64,000 bases of DNA, taken from NCBI GenBank assembly GCA_024998595.1, contig JACOEK010000005.1, forward strand, positions 224,333-288,332, in the 5' to 3' direction. The DNA is from Nitrospira sp. Its GTDB lineage: Bacteria > Nitrospirota > Nitrospiria > Nitrospirales > Nitrospiraceae. A program made the position numbers and the translations under genes. The notes under the pieces are model-generated. The model had not been told where the DNA came from. It saw nothing but the letters and a program-made list of their open reading frames with translations, and ran no database searches. This document shows, piece by piece, positions 52,491-61,894 of this stretch. Each line of letters starts with the position of its first letter. The stretch's first letter is position 1.

Positions 52491-53818
52491 ATCGTGTGAT
52501 CATCGGTCTTATGATTGCCCTCTGTGTCGTGGTCGGCGCCGGATTGTTCGGGATTTTGGACTCCCGCGCCACCGATGTCTTTCTTGAAGCGACCCGGCCG
52601 GATTTCCAAAAGATTCCCATCGGGGTGTTCGGGTTTCAAAACGGCGGCGGTCCGGAATGGCTCGGTGGTCGCCTCGAGGAGGTGCTGAAGGCCGACCTTC
52701 AACGATCGCTGGTTTTTTCCCTCGTGGACTTGCCCGGGATCGGCGTGAAAGCTCGCGAGGTGTCGACGACCGATAAGGCGGTGTTCAAACAAGCCGCCGA
52801 AAACGGGGTGTCGGTGCTGGTGTGGGGGAAGTCCGGGCAGAAGAACGGCAGCAAGGAGAGCGAGTTGCTCATGGACGGCTTCGTCTATGACAGCGGCAGC
52901 GACGAGGTCGTCGGGGGCAAGCGCTATGTCGGATCAACCTCGGTGGTCCGTCTGATGGCGCATCGGTTTGCCGATGAACTGGTATTTCGTTATACCGGAG
53001 AGCCGGGGATTGCCAGAACCAAGATCGTGTATGTCGCGGAGCACGGGAATGCACGCGAATTGTTTGTGATGGACTACGATGGCTATGAGCCGAAGCAGAT
53101 CACGGCGGACGGCTTTCTGAATCTGATGCCGAGGTGGTCGCCTGATCGCCGGTTTATTGTGTTCACAGCCTATCGCAGCCGGAATACTCAAGACATCGAT
53201 ATTCTGGAGTTGGCGACGGGTAAACGCTGGACGCTGGTGACCATGGCTGGGTTGAACATCACCCCGGCTTTGTCTCCCGATGGGAACTTTCTCGCATTTG
53301 CCAGTAGTCAGGACGGCAATTCGGAGATTTATAAACTCGACACGCGAACCAAGACCCCCCAGCGCCTGACGGTTAATCAGGGCGGCGATTTGTCACCGAC
53401 CTGGTCTCCGACCGGACGCGAAATTGCGTTTACGTCCGATCGCGGTGGGGCTCCTCAGGTGTTTGTGATGAGCGCCGACGGTTCCAACGTTCGTCGCTTG
53501 ACCTATGAAGGTGATTACAACGCCGCCCCGGCCTGGTCGCCGCGCGGAAACTGGATCGCCTATGTCTGTCGAACGGCTCAGCGGTTATACAAATTGTGCA
53601 TCGTCTCACCTGACGGTCAAAAGCGGGTGCAGGTGACGACCGGCCCTGGGATCGATGATTCGCCGTCCTGGTCTCCCGACGGCCGGCATCTGACCTTTAG
53701 TTCGACCGTTGACGGCAAGAGTCATATCTATATGGTAGATACGGACGGGAAAAATCTTGAACGCATCACGTTCGGTGGCACGCACAATAGCTCACCGTCC
53801 TGGTCTCCGGCACTGTAG
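52487..53818 (+). CDS. tolB: TolB periplasmic beta-propeller
   Basis: A 443-residue periplasmic protein that binds Pal. A signal peptide (GLMIALCVVVGAGLFGI) is followed by the N-terminal alpha/beta domain (PIGVFGFQNGGGPEWLGGRL) and a six-bladed propeller made of WSPDG-type repeats: PRWSPDRRFIVFTAYRS, PALSPDGNFLAFASSQDGN, PTWSPTGREIAFTSDRGG, PAWSPRGNWIAYVC, PSWSPDGRHLTFSSTVDG, PSWSPAL at the end. Length is the usual one. It is translated from an ATGA overlap with tolA. Confidence 0.96.
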   Translation: MNRVIIGLMIALCVVVGAGLFGILDSRATDVFLEATRPDFQKIPIGVFGFQNGGGPEWLGGRLEEVLKADLQRSLVFSLVDLPGIGVKAREVSTTDKAVFKQAAENGVSVLVWGKSGQKNGSKESELLMDGFVYDSGSDEVVGGKRYVGSTSVVRLMAHRFADELVFRYTGEPGIARTKIVYVAEHGNARELFVMDYDGYEPKQITADGFLNLMPRWSPDRRFIVFTAYRSRNTQDIDILELATGKRWTLVTMAGLNITPALSPDGNFLAFASSQDGNSEIYKLDTRTKTPQRLTVNQGGDLSPTWSPTGREIAFTSDRGGAPQVFVMSADGSNVRRLTYEGDYNAAPAWSPRGNWIAYVCRTAQRLYKLCIVSPDGQKRVQVTTGPGIDDSPSWSPDGRHLTFSSTVDGKSHIYMVDTDGKNLERITFGGTHNSSPSWSPAL

Positions 53819-53886
53819 CAGTAAGAAACACGCAATTCAGGGTCTACTGACATATTAACCATTCACCAGCGATGAGGAGTCACGAT

Positions 53887-54639
53887 ATGAGGATGCGGGT
53901 AGCGACAATGGGCCTGACCATGGTAGTCGGGATGCTGTTGGTCATTCAGGGAGGGTGTTCCAAGAAGTCGATTCAATCCGGTGGCGATGCGCAGTCTTCC
54001 GAGCGCGGAATGGCTAAGTCCGGCGGGCCTGCTCCGAGTGCGATGGGCTCGACGGGGTCAACTGGGAACTTGGATGCGCCCAGCGCGACGTTCCCGGACT
54101 TGTCGCTCTCCAGCAAACCGGAAGATCCTGAGACCGGTGGCTTGCGCGGGTTTGATTCCGTGTCGGGTGGCAAGGCTCCGTCCGAAGAACGGCTCGGCGG
54201 AGGCGGCACGATGTTAGCCAAGGTCGAGCCGTCCGAAAGCACGGCACGCCAGATCGAAGAAATTCGCCGGGAGCAGGCGAAGGAGCAGGCGGCATCGGCG
54301 GAAGCCGGATTGCGCGACGTATTTTTCGGCTACGACAGCTGGACGATTACGGAAGATGGCCGGCAGTCGTTGACGCAGGATGCGCAGTGGATTAAGGCAA
54401 ACGCCGGCGCGTTGGTCAAAATCGAAGGGCATTGCGACGAACGCGGCACGCTGGCGTACAACCTTGTGTTGGGCGAAAAGCGAGCCAAGGCCGTGCGGAA
54501 CTATCTGGTTGAACTCGGCATTGGTGCCAACCGGTTGTCGGTGGTGTCCTATGGAAAAGAACGGCCGTTCTGCAACGAGCGCAACGAGAGCTGCTATCAA
54601 CAGAATCGTCGCGGGCATGTGGTGGTCCGGTCGAAATAA
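53887..54639 (+). CDS. pal: Peptidoglycan-associated lipoprotein Pal
   Basis: A 250-residue outer-membrane lipoprotein. Lipobox IQGGC with Cys24, a long Ser/Gly-rich low-complexity linker (residues about 25-120), and the OmpA-like peptidoglycan-binding domain: DVFFGYDSWTITEDGRQSL, ANAGALVKIEGHCDERGTLA, YNLVLGEKRAKAVRNYL. The conserved DERGT and NxxLGxxRA residues are intact. Start at 53887 has GAGGAG 7 nt upstream. The linker is longer than in E. coli Pal. It connects TolB/TolA to the wall. Confidence 0.95.
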   Translation: MRMRVATMGLTMVVGMLLVIQGGCSKKSIQSGGDAQSSERGMAKSGGPAPSAMGSTGSTGNLDAPSATFPDLSLSSKPEDPETGGLRGFDSVSGGKAPSEERLGGGGTMLAKVEPSESTARQIEEIRREQAKEQAASAEAGLRDVFFGYDSWTITEDGRQSLTQDAQWIKANAGALVKIEGHCDERGTLAYNLVLGEKRAKAVRNYLVELGIGANRLSVVSYGKERPFCNERNESCYQQNRRGHVVVRSK

Positions 54640-54704
54640 CTGTTCCAATCATGGATGATGTGACATGATTCTCCGGAACAGACGCCGGTCAAGGGAGACC
54701 TGTC

Positions 54705-56381
54705 ATGGACAGTAAATGGCCTTCTCGAAATATGATGACTGATCAACCGTCGAACGCGAACCGTGTGACGATCGGCAGCCCTGCTGACCCGACGCGATTC
54801 GGCATGCTTGCATTGGTCGCGACGTGCTTCGCTTTGTTGTCGGGATGTGTAGCGCAACAAGCTGATCTCAAACAGACCGAGCGAGAGCTTCAGCGTCGTA
54901 TCAAGCAACAGACGGAGGAGCAGGCCCAGAACAGGGCCCGCCAAAATCAGGAAATCGTTTCGCTTCGCGAGCAGGACATTCCTTCCCTGCGCGGCGATGT
55001 CGATAAGGCTCTCCACCGCGCGCAGAGTTTGGATGCGCGGCAGGATGATCTGCTGGCCAAATTGGCGAATCAGGAAGCGAAGTTCGAGCGGCGTATCGGA
55101 GAGGCCGAGAAGCGGTCTATCGAAGAAGGCAAACGCTTGGGCTGGGTCGAAAAGCAGCTGGTCGATCAAGACGCCATGCTCAAGGGGGAGCGAGATCGCA
55201 GCCGGGCCGAGCTTGCAGCGGTAACCGCTCGTTTGGAGCAAGTCAACAGTCACATCGATGCGATTCAGAAAAATGTTCTGGATTCGATGCAGAAGACCAC
55301 GACCGGGCTTGCGCAAAAAGTCGATTCGCGCCTGGATGAGCAGCAAAAGTTGCTGCATGGGTTGGAAACGCGATCGCAGAACATCACGCAGCTCGATGCG
55401 CAAAACAAAGTCCTGGGTGATCAGGTCACCAGATTCAACCAGGCGCTGGTGGACTTCAAGCAAGCGCTGGGCAGCCTGGGTGAACGTGTCGTGCAACAGG
55501 ACCAGACGGTCAAGCATTTGGCCGCGACTCTGGAGCAGGATACCGCGACGCTGAGTAAACGTACCGATGCGCTGGCGGGGAAAATCGATGCCGATAACAA
55601 AGTCACCGCGGACCACTTCAATGAGGTCAATCGGAGCGTCGCCTCGGTGGCCAAGGCGTTGGAAAACGCCGGCGGCAAATTCGTGTCTCGAGAGGATGAC
55701 CATGAACGGCGCCTCGATGACACGACGCGCGAACTGACGCATGTCCATGCGCAAATCCAGACGCTCGATAAGAATCTCGAAAATCAGCATGCGTTCTTGA
55801 AGCAGGTCGAACAGCATTTGGCCTCCTTGCGTGCGAGCGCCGCGCAGCGCACCGAACCGGCTCCCGCCGTCGCCGAAGCCACTCCGCTTCCCCAAGCGGC
55901 TCCGGCTCCATCCCCATCCTCGGCCCCGGCGCAGGACTTTGCGGCGTCATCGGCCGCTGCCATCACTCCCCGTGCGGAAAATCGCAGCGCGGCGTTGATG
56001 GCGGATCGGGAGTCCTACGAACGGACGTTGACTCGTTTCAAAGATGGTGATTTGGATGGAGCGCGTCAGGGATTTGCCGAGTTTCTCGTTCAGCATCCGC
56101 ACTCGGATCTGGCTCCGAACGCTCGCTTTTGGTTGGGCGAATCGTTTTACGGAAAGAAGGATTATTCGCGTGCCATTGATGCCTATGATCAAGTGCAGTT
56201 GAATCATCCTGCCAGCGAAAAAGTGCCGGCCGCCCTCCTGAAAAAAGGGTATGCCTATTTGGCGTTGAAGGATCGGAAAAAAGCGGCTTCGGCGTTGAAG
56301 CAGGTGATCGATCTGTATCCCAGGTCTCCGGAAGCCAACAAGGCCATAGACAAATTGAATCAACTAAAGGAGTTGCACTGA
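54705..56381 (+). CDS. cpoB: CpoB/YbgF-like lipoprotein with very long coiled coil
   Basis: A 558-residue protein, about twice the usual CpoB length. N-region of 33 residues, helix GMLALVATCFALLSGC with lipobox Cys48, a coiled coil stretching over roughly residues 50-370 (for example RELQRRIKQQTEEQAQNRAR), an Ala/Pro linker, and two TPR units at the C-terminus: YERTLTRFKDGDLDGARQGF, LAPNARFWLGESFYGKKDYS. CpoB binds TolA and coordinates PBP1B with constriction. GGGAG precedes the ATG. A shorter paralogue follows directly, 2 nt behind the stop. Confidence 0.85.
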   Translation: MDSKWPSRNMMTDQPSNANRVTIGSPADPTRFGMLALVATCFALLSGCVAQQADLKQTERELQRRIKQQTEEQAQNRARQNQEIVSLREQDIPSLRGDVDKALHRAQSLDARQDDLLAKLANQEAKFERRIGEAEKRSIEEGKRLGWVEKQLVDQDAMLKGERDRSRAELAAVTARLEQVNSHIDAIQKNVLDSMQKTTTGLAQKVDSRLDEQQKLLHGLETRSQNITQLDAQNKVLGDQVTRFNQALVDFKQALGSLGERVVQQDQTVKHLAATLEQDTATLSKRTDALAGKIDADNKVTADHFNEVNRSVASVAKALENAGGKFVSREDDHERRLDDTTRELTHVHAQIQTLDKNLENQHAFLKQVEQHLASLRASAAQRTEPAPAVAEATPLPQAAPAPSPSSAPAQDFAASSAAAITPRAENRSAALMADRESYERTLTRFKDGDLDGARQGFAEFLVQHPHSDLAPNARFWLGESFYGKKDYSRAIDAYDQVQLNHPASEKVPAALLKKGYAYLALKDRKKAASALKQVIDLYPRSPEANKAIDKLNQLKELH

Positions 56382-56383
56382 CG

Positions 56384-57163
56384 ATGAAGCTCCGATTCTT
56401 GCGCGGATTGCAGGTGAGTGCCACGTTGGCTTGCGGGCTGGTGGTGGCGGGCTGTGCAAAACATGCGGATTTCCTAGAGATCCGTGATCAGGTCTCCATC
56501 ATTGCCAGGACGCAGGATCAGGAACAGAAGCGATTCGAGGCGATGCAGCGCCGGCTGGAATCGCTCGAGCGGGTGCGCGAGCCGGAAGGCGGGAAATTGC
56601 GTTTGGATGACGCCTTGTCCCGGCTGCAAAAACTGGAGGGGCGGTTGGCCAAGGTTGAGGAAGCGCAACTGGCTCAAGCAGCCTCCATCCGGTCGGATGT
56701 CGCCCTTGCAGAAGCCAGCCGTCAGGCACGTACCTCGAAGCCATCGGGACCCATTGAACCTCCATCCATCATGCCGGGTGTCCCGTCCATTACGCCGACC
56801 TCTGCGTTCAACCTGGCTTATAACGACTATCTCAACGGGAAGTTCGATTTGGCCGTCAACGGGTTTCAGCACTTCATCAAGGATTTTCCTTCGACCTCGC
56901 TGACCCCCAATGCCCATTACTGGCTGGGCGAATCGTATTACGGTCAAAAAGATTACATCCGTGCCATTCAGTCTTTCGAGCACGTGGTGAACGAGTATGC
57001 GGGAAATGAAAAGGTCCCGGCCGCACTGTTTAAGCTGGGCCTCTCGGCGGCTGAAACCGGAGACACCGCTAAATCCCGCAAGTATCTCAAACGGGTCATT
57101 GAGGAGTACTCCACATCGGATGAAGCCAAGCTTGCGAAGACGAAGATGGCCGAGATTCGATGA
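56384..57163 (+). CDS. Second CpoB/YbgF-like lipoprotein
   Basis: A 259-residue paralogue of the preceding gene with standard CpoB size: lipobox LVVAGC (Cys24), short trimeric coiled coil (IIARTQDQEQKRFEAMQRRL and KLEGRLAKVEEAQLAQAASI), then TPR region YNDYLNGKFDLAVNGFQHFI, HYWLGESYYGQKDYIRAIQS and VPAALFKLGLSAAETGDTAK. The two share the motif WLGESFYG/WLGESYYG and the spacing after it, so tandem duplication is likely. Both would be co-expressed with tolQRAB-pal. It is 72 bp before mutL. Confidence 0.88.
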   Translation: MKLRFLRGLQVSATLACGLVVAGCAKHADFLEIRDQVSIIARTQDQEQKRFEAMQRRLESLERVREPEGGKLRLDDALSRLQKLEGRLAKVEEAQLAQAASIRSDVALAEASRQARTSKPSGPIEPPSIMPGVPSITPTSAFNLAYNDYLNGKFDLAVNGFQHFIKDFPSTSLTPNAHYWLGESYYGQKDYIRAIQSFEHVVNEYAGNEKVPAALFKLGLSAAETGDTAKSRKYLKRVIEEYSTSDEAKLAKTKMAEIR

Positions 57164-57235
57164 CCCTCAGGTTTTTGTCCGGTCTCCTCTCCGCTGAGTC
57201 ATCCTCCAATCTACTCGCAGGGGGCGTTTCTTCCC

Positions 57236-59032
57236 ATGGACATAGCCAGTAGCGTGGGAAAGATTCAGGTCCTTTCGAGCGATGTCATCGGACGCATCGC
57301 GGCAGGCGAAGTGGTAGAACGCCCCGCCGCGGTGGTGAAAGAATTACTCGAAAACAGCCTCGATGCCGGCAGTGGCTCGATTACCGTTGAGATCAAAGAC
57401 GGAGGCCTCGGGTTGATTCGGGTCAGCGACGACGGCGAAGGCATGTCGCGGCGCGATGCGGCTCTGGCTTTCGAACGGCATGCCACGAGTAAACTCCAAT
57501 CGGATCAGCAACTCGGCTCCGTCCGTACGATGGGATTTCGAGGGGAAGCCCTCCCCAGTATCGCTGCCGTCTCGAAAGTCCGTCTGACGACGGTGGCTCG
57601 CAACGATGAGGTGGGGACTCAGCTGTGGATCACGGGAGGTACCATCACCCGCATAGAGGATGCGGCGGCGATCCCGGGCACCTCGATCGAAGTATCGGAA
57701 CTGTTCTTCAATACGCCCGCCCGTCGGAAATTTCTCAAGTCGACCACCACGGAGTTTTCGCATATCAGCCATGTGGTGCAGCAGGCCGGGCTAGCCTGGC
57801 CGCAGGTGCATATGCGGCTGGTGCACAACGGATACGACGTGTTTACCCTGCCGGCCGTCTCGTCGCCGCGCGATCGAGTGCTGCAGGTGTATCGCGCCGC
57901 GTTCGGTGAGCAGGCCTTGGCGGTCGATGTCGAGCGCAATGGCCTGCTGTTGAAAGGGCTCATCGTCGATCCGGTCCGTGCGCGTGCAGGCCGGACGCCG
58001 CAGGAGTTATTCGTCAATCGTCGCCCCATCAAAAACAGCACGGTGCAACATGCCGTCATCGATGGCTACAGCTCGTTTCTCGCCAAGGGGCATGCGCCGC
58101 TGTTTGTGTTGTTTCTAGATGTGGAGCCGCACCGGGTCGATGTGAACGTGCATCCCACCAAGCGTGAGGTTCGGTTCGCGGATACCGAGCAGATCCACCA
58201 GTTGGTCCGCTCCGCCGTGCGCCAGACGCTTGGTCGTGCACAGGTAGAAGCGTCGATGGCAGGCGCTGTCCATGCTCAAGTGACCGGAGTGGTCCCGCCG
58301 TCCACATCCTTCCCTGAAGGTGGACAGGTTCAATCCGTCGGTGCCCATCACGAGCCGATGGTGAGACCGAAAAATTTTGTCACGCCAAGTGACTCAGTGA
58401 ACAGCCAAACCTCTTTCGTTGGAGAGGGGGACACAGCGTACTCATCGAGTGCGTCCCCGGATATTCTTGCCCTCGGGCAAATGAACCGCACCTATCTGAT
58501 CGCCCAGGTTGGAAACGAACTCCAAGTCGTCGATCAACATACAGCGCATGAGCGCGTGTTGTTCGAGCGACTCTGGCGAGCCTGGCAGGGTCGTACGGTC
58601 GCGTCCCAGCCGCTGCTCTTGCCGGAACCGCTGGAGTTGCCTTTGCAGCAAGCCGTCATTCTGCAGCGACATCTGCCGGAGTTAGAACGACTGGGGCTGC
58701 TCATCGAGCCGTTTGGCCCCTCGTCGTTTCTGATTCGCAGTCTGCCGCTCATGTTAGGCCATCCTGATTTGGCCGCATTGGTTCAAGACTTGATCGATGA
58801 TCTCGAACAGTGGGATTCAATTTCCTCCCTCGAAACCAAAGTGAAACCCATCCTGGCGTCGCTGGCCTGTCACGCCGCCGTTCGAGCGGGCCGAGCCATG
58901 GCATTACCCGAGATCACACAGTTAGTGCAGGATTGGGTCGCAGAGGGACTGATCATGACATGCCCGCATGGCCGGCGCGTAGCGTTCCGATTGTCGGGTG
59001 ACGAACTGGCTCGTCTCTTCGATCGCGCCTAG
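57236..59032 (+). CDS. mutL: DNA mismatch repair protein MutL (endonuclease type)
   Basis: A 598-residue mismatch-repair ATPase and matchmaker. GHKL ATPase motifs: IAAGEVVERPAAVVKELLEN with ENSLDAG, DDGEGMSRRDAALAF, GFRGEALPSIAAVSKV, and the LFFNTPARRKFLK segment. After a low-complexity linker (residues about 330-410) the C-terminal dimerisation domain begins. It shows VVDQHTAHERVLFE, which matches the endonuclease motif DQHA(x)2E(x)4E with one Ala-to-Thr change, plus ACHAAVRAG and TCPHGRRVA. So it is likely a nicking MutL that does not need MutH. Followed by miaA. Confidence 0.95.
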   Translation: MDIASSVGKIQVLSSDVIGRIAAGEVVERPAAVVKELLENSLDAGSGSITVEIKDGGLGLIRVSDDGEGMSRRDAALAFERHATSKLQSDQQLGSVRTMGFRGEALPSIAAVSKVRLTTVARNDEVGTQLWITGGTITRIEDAAAIPGTSIEVSELFFNTPARRKFLKSTTTEFSHISHVVQQAGLAWPQVHMRLVHNGYDVFTLPAVSSPRDRVLQVYRAAFGEQALAVDVERNGLLLKGLIVDPVRARAGRTPQELFVNRRPIKNSTVQHAVIDGYSSFLAKGHAPLFVLFLDVEPHRVDVNVHPTKREVRFADTEQIHQLVRSAVRQTLGRAQVEASMAGAVHAQVTGVVPPSTSFPEGGQVQSVGAHHEPMVRPKNFVTPSDSVNSQTSFVGEGDTAYSSSASPDILALGQMNRTYLIAQVGNELQVVDQHTAHERVLFERLWRAWQGRTVASQPLLLPEPLELPLQQAVILQRHLPELERLGLLIEPFGPSSFLIRSLPLMLGHPDLAALVQDLIDDLEQWDSISSLETKVKPILASLACHAAVRAGRAMALPEITQLVQDWVAEGLIMTCPHGRRVAFRLSGDELARLFDRA

Positions 59033-59048
59033 GAGAAAGCGGAGACCT

Positions 59049-60077
59049 ATGGTCCGGCTCACGGAATCCGTCCTGGCGTCGCGACCGCTGGTGGTGCTGG
59101 TCGGGCCGACCGCCGTGGGGAAAAGCGACATCGGTCTTCAGCTAGCCCGTGCGCTGGAGACCGATCTGTTAACGGCGGATTCGCGCCAGGTCTATCGCGG
59201 GATGGATATTGCGACGGATAAGCCGACTGCGGCGCAGCGGCAGGAGGTGCCGCATCGCCTCATCGATCTGGTCGATCCGGATGAGTCGTTTAATGCGGGG
59301 CAGTATCGCGATCTGGCCTTGCAGGAAATAGAGCGGCTGTATGGGGAACGGCGGCTGCCATTGATCGTCGGCGGCACCGGGCTTTATGTGCGGACACTGA
59401 TCCATGGACTCTGTGATGCCCCGCGGGCGGACCAGGCGTTTCGTGCTTCCTTATTGCAGAAGGCCCAGGGACAAGGACGATACTTTCTGCATGCCGAACT
59501 GGCGCAGGTCGATCCCGAACTGGCGGCGCGGCTGCATCCCCACGATGAAGTAAAAATCGTGCGCGCGCTCGAAGTGTTTCATCTGTCTGGACGACGGCTC
59601 TCGGATGTTCAGCAGCAACACCGGTTTGCCGAACAGCCCTTCTCCGTGCTCATGATCGGACTGAACCGCGAGCGCGCCCAGCTCTACCGGCGGATCGACG
59701 AGCGGGTGGAGGCGATGTTTGCACGAGGAGTGGTCGAGGAAACTGCACACCTGCTGGCCAAGGGATATGGCCGGGAGACGGGTGCCATGAAGGGGCTAGG
59801 GTACCAGCAGGTCGCGGGATATCTGGCCGGCGACTATGATCGCGGCGAAGCGCTCCGTTTGCTACAACGCGATACTCGGCATTATGCCAAGCGCCAGCTG
59901 ACCTGGTTCCGGAAGGAGCCCGGTCTTCAGTGGCGGTTGCTGGGTGAACAGGATGCCACGGAGAACGTCGCCGCGTGGCTGGTGGAAATCGTGCACTCTT
60001 TTATACGCAATCTTGATCAGCGGCGCCTGCCGAATATGCCTGCGTCACTCACTAGAGAAATGGAATCGACATCATGA
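59049..60077 (+). CDS. miaA: tRNA dimethylallyltransferase
   Basis: Transfers a dimethylallyl group to A37 of tRNAs that read UNN codons, 342 residues. P-loop VVLVGPTAVGKSDIGLQLA at about residues 14-32, catalytic DSRQVYRGMDIATDKPT, YFLHAELAQVDPELAARLHPHD, and the C-terminal GLGYQQVAGYLAG and RDTRHYAKRQLTWFRKEPG signature. Start at 59049 has GGAG 4 nt upstream; an upstream overlapping frame is not needed. The stop overlaps mtnP by ATGA. MutL-MiaA adjacency is common in bacteria. Confidence 0.96.
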   Translation: MVRLTESVLASRPLVVLVGPTAVGKSDIGLQLARALETDLLTADSRQVYRGMDIATDKPTAAQRQEVPHRLIDLVDPDESFNAGQYRDLALQEIERLYGERRLPLIVGGTGLYVRTLIHGLCDAPRADQAFRASLLQKAQGQGRYFLHAELAQVDPELAARLHPHDEVKIVRALEVFHLSGRRLSDVQQQHRFAEQPFSVLMIGLNRERAQLYRRIDERVEAMFARGVVEETAHLLAKGYGRETGAMKGLGYQQVAGYLAGDYDRGEALRLLQRDTRHYAKRQLTWFRKEPGLQWRLLGEQDATENVAAWLVEIVHSFIRNLDQRRLPNMPASLTREMESTS

Positions 60078-60973
60078 CGAAATCGAAGAAGACCGTTCAG
60101 CCAACTGTCGGCATCATCGGCGGCAGTGGGTTGTACCATGTCGAAGGACTGGAGCAGGTCCGCGAGGTGCGTCTCCGCACGCCATTCGGCGCTCCGTCGG
60201 ATGCCATTGTCGTCGGGGTGCTGGGGGGCATGGGAGTGGCGTTTCTGTCGCGGCACGGACGCGGGCATCGCATCAATCCCAGCAGTATCAACTATCGCGC
60301 GAATATCTATGCGCTGAAGTCGTTAGGGGTAACACAAGTGATTTCGATCAGCGCAGTGGGGAGCATGAAGGAAACCATCCAACCGGGCCACGTGGTGTTG
60401 CCTGACCAATTTATCGATCTCACGAAGCGACGTATCTCGACATTTTTCGATGAGGGTATCGTGGCCCATGTCGGGTTCAGCGAGCCGGTCTGCTCCTCCT
60501 TGGCTGATGTGCTGGAGGAAGCGGGACGGTCCGTGGGTGCGACGCTCCAGCGCGGTGGAACCTATGTGTGTATGGAAGGGCCTCAGTTTTCGACCAAGGC
60601 GGAATCTCACTTGTATCGGCAGTGGGGGGTGGATGTCATTGGAATGACCAACATGCCGGAAGCCAAACTCGCCCGCGAGGCCGAGCTCTGTTATGCCACG
60701 CTGGCGCTGGCGACCGACTATGACTGTTGGCATGAGACGGAAGAGGCGGTCACCGTCGAGGCCATCCTGTCCACCCTGCACCGGAACGTGGCCCTGGCCA
60801 AGGACGTGTTGAAGGCGGCGGTGCCCAAGTTGGATGCCGATCGGGCCTGCGGCTGCCGGCGTGCGCTGGCAATGGCATTGGTGACCGCTCCGGATAAGAT
60901 GTCTGCTTCGGCGAAACGACGGTTGAACCTCTTGATCGCTCCCTATGTGCGGACGCGGAAAGGAAAACGGTGA
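60074..60973 (+). CDS. mtnP: S-methyl-5'-thioadenosine phosphorylase
   Basis: Purine-nucleoside phosphorylase-family enzyme that cleaves 5'-methylthioadenosine to adenine and MTR-1-phosphate (methionine salvage), 299 residues. N-terminal VGIIGGSGLYHVEGLEQVRE, phosphate-binding VAFLSRHGRGHRINPSSINY, substrate segment GGTYVCMEGPQFSTKAESHLY and DVIGMTNMPEAKLAREAELC. The TNMPE and GGTYVCMEGP residues favour MTA over purine nucleosides. ATGA overlap with miaA; a PfkB kinase begins 3 nt downstream. Confidence 0.94.
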   Translation: MTKSKKTVQPTVGIIGGSGLYHVEGLEQVREVRLRTPFGAPSDAIVVGVLGGMGVAFLSRHGRGHRINPSSINYRANIYALKSLGVTQVISISAVGSMKETIQPGHVVLPDQFIDLTKRRISTFFDEGIVAHVGFSEPVCSSLADVLEEAGRSVGATLQRGGTYVCMEGPQFSTKAESHLYRQWGVDVIGMTNMPEAKLAREAELCYATLALATDYDCWHETEEAVTVEAILSTLHRNVALAKDVLKAAVPKLDADRACGCRRALAMALVTAPDKMSASAKRRLNLLIAPYVRTRKGKR

Positions 60974-60976
60974 GGC

Positions 60977-61894
60977 ATGGGTAAATTGCTGGTAGTGGGC
61001 TCGGTGGCGCTGGATACCGTGAAAACTCCTTTTGGTGAGGTCACCGAGGTGCTGGGCGGATCCGCGACGTACTTTTCAACGGCGGCCAGTTATTTCACTT
61101 CCGTCGATCTGATCGCGGTCGTGGGCGATGACTTTCCGGAACAACATGTCGCGTTCTTGAAAAGCCGCAAGATTGATTTGACAGGGTTGGAGCGGCGGCC
61201 CGGCGCGACGTTCCGTTGGAAGGGCGCCTATTCGCATCAATTAAACGAAGCGCAGACGCTCGACACCAAGTTGAATGTCTTTGAAACCTTCCGTCCGAAG
61301 ATTCCCGCCCAGTACAGCTCGCCCGATGTGCTCTTTCTAGGAAACATCGACCCGAACTTGCAGCTCGACGTGTTGCAGCAGGTGAAGCGGCCGGCGTTGG
61401 TCGCCTGCGATACGATGAATTTCTGGATCAACGGGAAACGCGATGCCCTCTGGAACGTTCTTCAGCATATCGACATTCTCATCATCAACGACGGTGAAGC
61501 GCGGGCTCTGGGTGAGGATACCAATCTGGTCAAGGTCGCCAAAAAGATTCTCGCGCGCGGCCCGAAGCACTTGATCGTCAAGCGCGGCGAATATGGCGTG
61601 CTGATGTTCAACGACAAGCAGGTATTCGGAGCGCCGGCGTTTCCGCTGGATGATGTGCGCGATCCTACCGGCGCCGGCGATACTTTTGCCGGAGGGTTCC
61701 TGGGCTATCTGGCCGCCACGGGAAACCGTTCACCCGAAGCCATGCGGCAAGCGATTGTCTTCGGCAGCGTGATGGCCTCATTTACCGTAGAAGCCTTTAG
61801 CCTTGACCGATTGAGGATCCTAGATTACAAAGAGATTGAGGCGCGTTTCAAAGAGTTCAAGCGACTCACGCATTTTGAGGATATCGGCGCATGA
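60977..61894 (+). CDS. PfkB-family sugar/nucleoside kinase
   Basis: A 305-residue PfkB/ribokinase-fold kinase. N-terminal LLVVGSVALDTVKTPFGEV and GGSATYFSTAASYF, and the C-terminal anion-hole signature VRDPTGAGDTFAGGFLGYLA at about residues 224-243 with catalytic Asp. The lack of a signature for fructose or ribose and the location 3 nt behind mtnP suggest a role in adenosine or MTR salvage; this is inference. ATGA overlap couples it to the TPR lipoprotein gene downstream. Confidence 0.9.
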   Translation: MGKLLVVGSVALDTVKTPFGEVTEVLGGSATYFSTAASYFTSVDLIAVVGDDFPEQHVAFLKSRKIDLTGLERRPGATFRWKGAYSHQLNEAQTLDTKLNVFETFRPKIPAQYSSPDVLFLGNIDPNLQLDVLQQVKRPALVACDTMNFWINGKRDALWNVLQHIDILIINDGEARALGEDTNLVKVAKKILARGPKHLIVKRGEYGVLMFNDKQVFGAPAFPLDDVRDPTGAGDTFAGGFLGYLAATGNRSPEAMRQAIVFGSVMASFTVEAFSLDRLRILDYKEIEARFKEFKRLTHFEDIGA

